From Miscanthus floridulus (lineage: Eukaryota; Streptophyta; Magnoliopsida; Poales; Poaceae), in NCBI RefSeq assembly GCF_019320115.1, contig NC_089593.1, positions 9,062,386 through 9,126,385 of the forward strand: a stretch of DNA of 64,000 nt. Direction: 5' to 3'. The notes beneath the pieces were generated by a model. The model searched no databases. It was not told where the DNA came from and saw only the letters and a list, made by a program, of their open reading frames with translations. Made by a program: the position numbers and the translations under genes. This document shows positions 56,431-64,000 of the stretch, piece after piece. Within the stretch, counting starts at the first letter, position 1; each line of letters opens with the position of its first letter.

Positions 56431-58345
56431 GACAACTTTGAACAAACATAATGGTCGCCGGCCAGTTTGATCGCTGATTCCGTCGCCTCTTCTCCAAGCA
56501 CCTCGATCTGCGCTTCGGTCGTCCCCCGGGCGAAACCCCCGTCGATCACGTCCAGCTCTACCGAGGGGTAGAGTGATCGGACCACCGCCAGGCCATGCCC
56601 TGCGGCAGAGCAGGCGACGTCGCGGGTGTACTCCTTGAAGCGTGTTAAGGCCATTTTGCACCTCTCCACGATCGTGTCGGCCCGGGGAAACCTGTCACCA
56701 CAAGTATATGCCTGGGGTTCTGGCTCGGGGGTTGATGTAGTCCAGTACATGTTTTATTCCCGTGACTATGGCATCGATCCTGTCCTGTTTGGCCTTCAGC
56801 CGTGCCTGGAGGTCTCGGAACTGCGCTTGGGAGTTAGTGCAGATCACTGCACACATCAAAGTGACGTGTTAAACATGCTCAACGTACCGGAAGATGAACT
56901 ATTATCACGAGAACATGCAGATCACTGCTCCTCGGCGATCTTTCTCTCCGCCGCACGCGCTTCATCCCTCTCCTTCTCCAGTTGTGCCGTTGACTCGCGC
57001 AACAGGAAGAGCTCTGTCTCCAACTCTGCATCAACAGGGATTACATTAATGCATAATATAGGGGCAAAAAGCAAGGCATTATGCCATGAGGCCCTGCTCG
57101 GTCAGTGACCAGTTCTCGGACTCCAGCTCCGACATACGCGACTGCAGTTTCTCCTTGTCGCCATGAGCCCCGGCTAAGCTCTTTTCGAGCGCTTCCACGA
57201 CTCTCGCAGCCTCTTGTTCTCGGTGAGGGCTGGGGCTGCCCGCTCCAGAAGGCGAGCGCGGTGCTCGGATGTTTTCATTAGCTCCTGCAGCAACATTAAT
57301 TAAGGATTGACTTCACGACGACAACAGGCAACAGCATAGCTTGGTTTACCTGTATCTGGCTTGATGCCGATGCGAGGGTGGCCTGAAGTTCCTTCATCTG
57401 CTTGCTGGCTTCCTCCTCTTCCACGACCTCCAGCATGTCTCATTGGAGTAGAAATGTTTTTGCAGCCCGAGGAGGGGCTTCCCAAGGACGCAGCGGCTCT
57501 CGGTCCATTTCTTCGATTCCCTCGGGGATCTCCCTCGAGGGACCTTGCCTCTCGCTGCGCCGTGGTCCGATCGGAGCGCTGATGGTCACCTCCGACGAAG
57601 ATGCTTGGGGACTCACCAACGGCTCTATGCTAGTGGTAGGGCCGTGCGCCTCACCCTCATTCACCGGCTTCTTCAACACCGCGGCCAGCTGCATCTTCAG
57701 ATGCCCTCGGTGCCTCCTCTGACTGGTTTCCGCCGACATCTCCGGTGCCAACGTCTGGAGTGGACTGCTTCGCCTCACGCCGCGGTTCTCCAGCGCCGAC
57801 TGGTCGTAAATTTTTGGTTGATGCCTCGTTGTGCCAAGATGGTTGTTCGTCAATAATTTCAATATTAACAGTGATCGGCATGGACTAAGAATGCTATACT
57901 TACCTGTTTGATCACCTAACTAAGGTTTTGAAGCGATGCGGTCTGCCCGAGCTCCCTTGCCCAGCGGTCGCTGCTGCGGTCCTTGAGAAGCTCGGAGGTG
58001 GTCGGAGCATTTCCTCCTCGTCTTCATCATCAGAATCCGCCGTCACCCACATACCTCCGGCCACTGGGGCGTGTGGCGGGCTCCCTGATCTTCACCTCGC
58101 CTTGCTTGCGGGGAGGCGTAGCGGCTACTTTTCTCTTCTTCTTGTCCGTCTCTTTGTGCATCGGCAGCTTCCCGCCCCTTGTCAGGTAGCGCTTGGGAAC
58201 GACCTCCTCTTCCTCTCTGTCCAACTCGGATGAATCATCGTCATCCGGCGTCGGACTCGCTGGTTGCCGGTCCCTGGTCGGCCATGCATCAACAGCGGTC
58301 GGCCAGGTGCCATCTGGTATGCTGGCGAAGAACGTCGCTAGGTCC
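56412..58345 (-). pseudogene. Antisense ORF of Tat-lineage Gypsy, decayed
   Basis: Minus-strand pieces lie downstream of pol and opposite to it. One ends near 56412 (YPSVELDVIDGGFARGTTEAQ), one at 57440-57862 is Pro/Arg/Glu-rich (APIGPRRSERQGPSREIPEG), and one at 58030-58224 is basic (PKRYLTRGGKLPMHKETDKK). Tat-lineage elements such as Grande and Retand are known for an extra antisense ORF here. The exon joins are not solved and frames are broken. The function of this ORF is unknown. Confidence 0.6.
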
Positions 58346-58449
58346 TGCGACTAAACATCCAAGATATGATGAAAACATTACAAATGGCGAAGTAGTACTG
58401 GCTAAGCTGGCCGGATCGCGGGTTTGTGAGGCTGTACCACTACGAAAAA

Positions 58450-58640
58450 TACTCCGTCCATTATAAATTATAAATCATTCCATCTTTCTTGGAGAGTCAA
58501 ACCATCTCAAGTTTAACTAAATTTATATAATAAAATAATAACATTCACGATACCAACTAAGTATCATTAGATTCTTCATTAATTATATTTTCATAGTATA
58601 CCTATTTAATGTCATGAATCTTTGTAATTCTCTTTATCAT
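58450..58640. mobile_element. Stowaway-like MITE, partial
   Basis: The left end AATACTCCGTCCATTATAAATTATAAATC is a Stowaway-type terminus followed by AT-rich DNA. The right terminus is not evident. Confidence 0.5.
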
Positions 58641-58764
58641 TTTGGTCAAAATCAACATATAAATATAACACAAACACACATGCTATTATGGAATATAATT
58701 CGGTAACTATCGAGTACATTATATATACATATTTCTAAAAGTAAGCATAACACAATGTGCCATC

Positions 58765-60474
58765 ATGTTGAGCAAGTAAACATGAATACTTTAGGATAAA
58801 TATTTATTTTAATAGTTTATGAAATGTGGAAAAATGTTTCCTTAACAAATCACATATCAACTAAAGTGGCAATTTACTTGAAATTCTACTAATACTCTAT
58901 GACAATATTTTTATTGTTAATTTTGACTGAAACATTATGTTCCATCAATATTGGTAATTTGATTTTGAGCATTATGCTTTTATAAAACAATATAACACAC
59001 ATATTATTATTTGCTATAACAAAAATCAAAATCTTGAGTACCGTGACGCAAACTAAAACAGTTGTTTATGTCATTATAGTAATTAAGTGTGTGGATAGGA
59101 CCTAGATACAAATAAAATTTGAATAAAAGATAGTCTTGTCATATGAGTTGTGGTCCGACTAATGATCAACATTTCACGCATAGTGAATCAGAGGGGTAGC
59201 ATATGTGACAAGGATTTATACTGCTTCAGGTGTAGAGTATACTACGTCAAATGCAGAACAACTTCCTTATGCGCTGTGCACTGGAAGAGCAGATGCTGAT
59301 GATGCATGGATGTATGGCTATGAGCTAGAATCTGTTGATCAGGGGAGCCCTAGGCCTCCTTATATAGTCTAGAGGTAGGGTTTACATCGGGAAACCATGA
59401 CCGGATCGGGTTGTTTCTTAGTTTGTTATAAGGAGTAGGGGTCGAATCGAGATGGGTCTTTATAGATCGATTGGCTTCTAAGTATATTTAGTTGATGCCT
59501 TGTCCGCGAAGTCGCTGAGGTACCCCATCTAGGTTGGGCCTTCCAAGTGGGCTGCTTGGCCCACACCCCATTCTGGTTGGGCGTTTTCTTCGCGATTAGG
59601 GTACCCGGAGCCCATAGTAACGACAACACTAAACACTAGAGTTTTAACTTAACATATATATAGATAAAAAGTTATAACAACTAATATGATCAAAAGTTGA
59701 AAGGTAAAATATAATGTAGGTTGATGGTGTCAGAGAAATGAGTGCAACAAGAGCTTATATAAACTAAGCTTAGGTTTCAAATAAATACATGTCACACTAG
59801 ACTAGAAAAAATGATAAATTCTAGAAACACTAACAAGGGGTCCTTCATGGAACCTCAATCTTAATTCTGACAAGATGTGTTGTAAAAAAGATAAATCCTA
59901 AAAATTCTCATAAAAATCATAAGGATCTGACCATTAATTGGATAGACTCTACACAAAATCGATAATAATAGCCATAGAATCTATTCTCTATTTTTTAAAT
60001 AACTACCGACCTCTACAAGTTTGAAAGACAACATAAACTATCCCATAAATTTGTATCTAAATTACCTACCTATGTCATTATGCGACATAATCTATAGTAA
60101 CAGTAAATTTGCATCTAATTATCCACTGGCCATTATGATAGATAATCTGTGGGACCCATTAAATTTGCATCACATTACCTACCACTTCTGCAATTAAAAA
60201 ACATAAATATACCCTCAAATATACCTCTAAATTACCAACCTTACAATTACAAAAAATGGTTAAATGCACAATAAGTCATATCACCATGCAGATCAAGTAC
60301 AGATGCATGAATGAGCGATAAATATATATTTTATGTTCCAGCAATTATGAAAAATATTTCGTAAACAACTCGTATATGAATGATACTAACAAATTATTTA
60401 CAATTATATTGATATCTATGACATATAATTTATATAAACTGATGGTGGTGCGAGAGCACGGGTTGATGGATTGG
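58765..60474 (+). mobile_element. Helitron relative (copy 2), degenerate terminus
   Basis: It matches Helitron 1 in several stretches: AAGTAAACAT...GGATAA(A/T)TATTTATTTTAATAG at the start, GAATAAAAGATA inside, and AACAACTCRTATA...AATGATACTAACAAATT near the end. The 3' hairpin GTGC-GAGA-GCAC with GGGTTGATGGA is conserved, but the terminal CTAG reads TTGG. It is interrupted by repeat A at 59133-59633. Confidence 0.65.
59133..59633. mobile_element. LTR-like repeat A, nested in Helitron 2
   Basis: It is absent from the matching place in Helitron 1 (GAATAAAAGATA next to ACTAGAGTTT near 18395-18422), so it is a later insertion. It is related to 27510-27960. Ends of the TGTCATATG...CGACAACA form would fit a solo LTR, but no target duplication is visible. 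Confidence 0.5.
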
Positions 60475-60635
60475 TATCTCCAGTGCTCAATAATTAATTA
60501 TACTAGCACCAGTAGTAGGCATTAAGATGTCGTCGGTAGCATCAAACTTTCGCATGATCTATGTTCATATATTTCATATTTATATTTGTACCTGTTGCGG
60601 CATATGCCCTTGTTTCATAAAGAAAATATCTTGCA

Positions 60636-61450
60636 GATGCCAAAAAACTCACCGAGCAGCTCCTCGAGTGGATGAACAATGTTGCAAATCTACCGGATCC
60701 TATTGGCATGGCAGATAAATCAGGAAATACTCCGCTCCACCTTCTGGCATCATCAGTGGGAGGCGCATCTATCGCAGAGCTGTTACCCTCTCCTGGCACG
60801 AGCAGGGACGAGTCGGCTAGTAGAACAAAGACGTCCTGGTTATTGACGTGTGCAAATTATTTTAAGCAGTGTTGTTGTCTCAAAAATGTGCCAACTAACA
60901 CTGAAACAAACAAGGGGCCAACTAACACTGAAACAAACAAGGGCAGCCCTTGTGACACCAAGAGCTCTTACTGTTGTGCCGACGACAGTTCCACGACGAC
61001 GAATCGCACCCAAGCCAGCAGCAGCATGCCTCCTCCTCCTTGTACTGCCCTGAAGAAGGACTCCAACAACGGTTGGTTTCCCATACATGTTGCAGCAGCA
61101 AATGCAAGGCTTGACGTCATCCGAAAACTGCTGACGGCATGCAGTCACGCAACGATTCTGGACAGAGTTTTCTTCATCTTGCTATCGAGAAGAAAATGCT
61201 CAACGTAGTGGATTATGTATGTGGTGAACAAAGCTTGGCGGGAATCCTGAACATGAGAGATCGGGATGGAAATACAGCTCTCCATCTGGCTGTGAAGAGT
61301 GGGAATCAGTTCATGTTCTGCAGCTTAATGAGCAGCAACGATGTCGGTTTGAGTTTCGCAAACAAGGAGGGGCGCACACCTCTAGACCTCGCCATCTTGA
61401 GCATTGAATCTGGACGTGTGTGTGTGTATGTAATACGTCCACACCGTCCT
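60636..61450 (+). pseudogene. Ankyrin-repeat protein fragment
   Basis: After an acceptor TCTTGCAG (60635) the frame reads DAKKLTEQLLEWMNNVANLP and DKSGNTPLHLLAS, an ankyrin unit. A Cys/Thr-rich insert and NGWFPIHVAAANARLDVIRK, a second unit, follow. A frame change near 61140 moves to DSGQSFLHLAIEKKMLNVV, DRDGNTALHLAVKSGNQ and KEGRTPLDLAILS, giving four to five units in total. The pattern fits plant ankyrin proteins of the ACD6/PGG type, but no membrane domain follows. It ends near GTGTGTGTGTATG. Broken and partial. Confidence 0.75.
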
Positions 61451-61558
61451 TAATAAGTAATTTCGATCTTAATTACCTTTTCTATCTGTATCTAGTATCT
61501 ACTGGTCTAGTATATTTATTACAATATATAAATAATAAGATTCGATCTTTAATTTAAA

Positions 61559-61600
61559 CTAGCCACTACTGCCCGCGCTTCGCTGCGGGTGATGTGCTTG
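61559..61600 (-). mobile_element. Helitron 3' terminus on the minus strand
   Basis: Read on the minus strand, a hairpin CCCGC...GCGGG (61572-61589) is followed by about nine bases and CTAG (61559-61562), then host T. This is the canonical Helitron 3' end. The body would extend to higher coordinates; its 5' end was not located, so the ORF at 62100-62942 may lie inside. Confidence 0.7.
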
Positions 61601-61604
61601 GTAT

Positions 61605-62095
61605 AGGAAAATTTTTAAGAAATATGGCTCATATGTCTAATATGTTTTCTCATCGTGTTGGTACGGAAGGTTGGTCTCAGTATTGTAAACGAACATAGAG
61701 GCTGGTTGTCATTACATGGTGCTTATTCTAGGCCAGCAAATCAATGACATGTTAGTGGAAAGAAGTATTTGATGGAGCTGGGCTCAAGCAACTAACACAC
61801 TTAGATTTAAAGTACAACATTGGATATGATTACATTATAGGTGAAAATAGCAAAAACTACAACACAAGTACTTCTCCTAACGCGAGGATTTACAAAAAAG
61901 TGAATTATGATACACTCCCCTTAGGCAAAACTACAACACACATCCAACAACTACGAACGATAATAACGATAAGAGTACAATACAGGAGGACAGCGACGAA
62001 AAGCACTACTACTACGGGTACAGCATCCCAAGGCAACTAATCTACCTTGAAACCACACATCTTTATTCCTGTGCTCGACGGATTCTTCTACCGCC
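61605..62095. other. Non-coding DNA between Helitron end and unknown ORF
   Basis: AT-rich to mixed sequence with no coding signal. If the Helitron call holds, it is Helitron interior or the 3' UTR of the ORF. Confidence 0.3.
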
Positions 62096-62099
62096 CTGG

Positions 62100-62942
62100 C
62101 TATGGATCTGCATCTTCTCGTGGCAATGGCTGAGTGAGAGGAACCAAGGGTTCTGCTTCTAACACTTCCGAAGGTGGAGGTGCTGACGGTTCTACATCAC
62201 CGGTTCTCCTTCTTTCATGCGGGTGGATAGGGATCCCCTCCAAGATCGGGGCATCCTGCCTTTCATCAACCAGCGTCCTCCGCTTGGCCCTAGTGAACAG
62301 ATAGGCCTTACCCAGCTGATGAACATGCCGATCTTCGGCCTCCTTCAGAGCTTCTGACATGGCAGTCTCCCGGCTCTCAGCAGCTGCAGCACTGGCATAC
62401 GCTTCGGCGAGCTGCACCTGGAGCATCCGAGTGAAGATCTCGGCTTCTTCAGCGCGCCGAAAGCACGCCCTCAGCTCCAAGGTTTGCCGGTCATACTGCT
62501 CATCCAGAGCAAGCAGGTGCGTGGTCAAGTGCACTACGGTAGGACTATCTTCCTGCGCATCCCGCCCTTGCAAAGCCTCCATGCGAGCCCTCCATGCCCG
62601 TCGATTCCTATCCAAGGGTGGAAAGAACCTCATGGGGGTACGGGCAACGGGCTCTTCATAGAGCTGGCAAAGGTATCGCAAGGCTTTGCGGGCCACAACC
62701 TGGTAGGTGTCGGTGAAACTAAACCCGGTTGCGGTCACACTCCAGGCTTCGGTGATGTCGGGGAACTCTTCACTCTTCCCAATGTAGACGGTAACCTCAC
62801 ACCGATCGGTGCCATGCTTCTCATACTCACGGCCCTCATACTCGGGACGATCTTTGACTCCGAGCTTTTGCAGGGTGGCATGCAGGATTCTAGGAAAACC
62901 CTCAACGTTCAGGCAGTAACTACTAACCCAGGCTCCTTCCAT
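62100..62942 (-). CDS. Unknown 280-aa protein, intact ORF
   Basis: A single uninterrupted minus-strand frame starts MEGAWVSSYCLNVEGFPR. The N-terminal half is mixed globular (RCEVTVYIGKSEEFPDITEA, ALRYLCQLYEEPVARTPM, FFPPLDRNRRAWRARMEAL). Residues about 140-215 form an alanine/glutamate-rich probable coiled coil (RRAEEAEIFTRMLQVQLAEA). The C-terminal tail is proline-rich (SAPPPSEVLEAEPLVPLTQP). I do not recognise a named domain. I have a vague memory of similar hypothetical proteins in many copies in grass genomes near transposons, so it may be a retroelement- or Helitron-associated ORF rather than a host gene. Confidence 0.6.
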   Translation of the reverse strand: MEGAWVSSYCLNVEGFPRILHATLQKLGVKDRPEYEGREYEKHGTDRCEVTVYIGKSEEFPDITEAWSVTATGFSFTDTYQVVARKALRYLCQLYEEPVARTPMRFFPPLDRNRRAWRARMEALQGRDAQEDSPTVVHLTTHLLALDEQYDRQTLELRACFRRAEEAEIFTRMLQVQLAEAYASAAAAESRETAMSEALKEAEDRHVHQLGKAYLFTRAKRRTLVDERQDAPILEGIPIHPHERRRTGDVEPSAPPPSEVLEAEPLVPLTQPLPREDADP

Positions 62943-63099
62943 TTCTGGCGGTGGCTACAAAGAAGGGCTGAGCAAAAAGCTTGTTCAAAGGGAAAACCTA
63001 AGCGAGCTACCAATGGCTAAGCCAGGCTCTGCTTATAAAGGCGGAGCAGTCTATGGTCCTGGCGCAGTTCACCAGGGTTCCTGCGCGGGATCACTACGA

Positions 63100-63560
63100 A
63101 CGAATTGACCAAATTCCGCGCGTTTGAGACGAGTGACGTGCGGTGCCACTATTGAGTAGTACGACTGCAGGGCAAGGGTCTGACAAGAGCACAGAAAAGG
63201 GGTATGAGAAGACGTGGTTCACTACTGACGTGACTCACGGGTGAACGCGGAGCACAAAGCCACAGTGCAGACCTAACTCTGTAACAAGCATGAGTAGGCC
63301 ATGCACACTACGACACGCGTGACACCTATGGATGGCGTATCTGCCAACAATACGGCACAATAATGCACAAACAGGCTATGCATTAATGCACGTCCTATGC
63401 GTTCGAGGTGAGCGATGTCTGAGGCCATTAATGACTAATACGGCTGCAAGCCAAGGTTCCGACAAGAGCCCAAAAAAGAGTGCGGGGAGACTTGGGTCAT
63501 GGTAGGCATAACCGCAGGCGACGCAAAGCACAAAGCCACAAGGAACGAGTGCCTCTGCAA
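63100..63560. repeat. Diverged tandem duplication, period about 280 bp
   Basis: GACAAGAGCACAGAAAAGGG...CACAAAGCCACAGTGC (63180-63265) recurs as GACAAGAGCCCAAAAAAGAG...CACAAAGCCACAAGG (63460-63543), with matching upstream words. It lies in the 5' flank of the minus-strand ORF. No gene was seen. Confidence 0.55.
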
Positions 63561-63712
63561 GTATGGATGCAGACGCAATTATGGTAGCTGTAGTAATGGC
63601 AACCAACCCAAACCACCGACCATCTCGGGAGCAACGTGCACACAACCCAAGCCGTGTCTTAGATGCATGGATGCATGTGTAAGTACAAATGGCCCTGCAT
63701 GGTCGGTGAATC

Positions 63713-63823
63713 GTTTTTATCTGATGGTAAGGAGGAGAGGCATTAAATGTGTCCGCCTGCCTGATTTGTTTTTATCTGATGGTAACATGAAGAAGAGGCA
63801 TCAAATGTGTTCACCTGCTGTCG
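63713..63823. repeat. Two-copy 55-bp tandem repeat
   Basis: GTTTTTATCTGATGGTAA starts at 63713 and again at 63768, followed in each by AGAGGCATYAAATGTGT and CGCCTGC- or CACCTGC-type sequence. Confidence 0.85.
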
Positions 63824-63829
63824 ACCCAC

Positions 63830-64000
63830 CCTGCGTAGGTGAAGATGTCTAGTGCTTTCAAACTTACTTAGTGAATTTCTGGATACCTTAGGGAATGGCT
63901 TCGAACACTGCTCGTTTCGTGCGCGTAAATATCCTGCCGCTTTCCTTTTATTGGTCTCCGCATTAGACTAAATAGTGGACTGCGCTAGGACCAATAACCA
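63830..64000. other. Right flank, no gene seen
   Basis: Short unique-looking stretch without coding or structural signals. Confidence 0.3.

Overview
The window is nuclear DNA of a grass, most likely a panicoid of the sorghum/sugarcane/Miscanthus type. The evidence is spliced plant genes with GT-AG introns, GC-rich first exons, and typical Poaceae repeats: CACTA elements with TTTGCCGAGTGC and CTTTAGTCCCGGTTG subterminal arrays, a Copia element, a Tat-lineage Gypsy element, Helitrons, and Stowaway-, Tourist- and Mutator-like MITEs. The species cannot be fixed from sequence alone. All calls come from reading and hand translation; no database search was run.

Three well-supported host genes lie on the + strand. 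(1) A DCD-domain plus Kelch-repeat protein occupies 5418-9902 (10 coding exons, 726 aa) with a 5' UTR exon near 3850-4134 and a 1.3 kb leader intron. (2) An F-box/LRR protein occupies 40424-43824. Exons 1-5 read well, but exon 6 has lost about 59 bp, which frameshifts into a stop at 43040, and the last exon ends early at a TAA. (3) A clade-E-type PP2C phosphatase with an N-terminal MGxCxS acylation signal occupies 45575-48526 (5 exons, 502 aa) and carries an acidic 13-residue tandem repeat. Weaker gene remnants are an ARM-like pseudogene (49.55-51.6 kb, minus), an ankyrin fragment (60.6-61.45 kb), a captured DUF3537 fragment (31.1-31.3 kb) and a clean 280-aa minus-strand ORF of unknown function (62100-62942).

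From 9.8 to 24.2 kb, the last exon, 3' UTR and downstream DNA of the Kelch gene are present in four partial copies (units 1-4). Later insertions into single copies can be read against the empty sites in their sisters: a Copia element (12292-17641, TSD CCCCA), a Helitron (about 18008-20528), and several MITE/foldback elements.

From 25 to 37 kb the DNA is almost all transposon: a CACTA end, an LTR-like repeat, an exact 71-bp minisatellite, a Pack-MULE-like element, and a CACTA element with a GRF zinc-finger gene and a truncated TNP2 transposase. From 51.5 to 58.4 kb lies a decayed Tat-lineage Gypsy interior with its antisense ORF. From 58.7 to 64 kb there are Helitron remnants, the ankyrin fragment and the unknown ORF.

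The elements have decayed differently. The Gypsy polyprotein is broken mainly by stops that look like C-to-T (or G-to-A) transitions, 15 of 18 being TAG. The Copia element, with LTRs only about 2% apart, is broken almost entirely by single-base indels, mostly +1.
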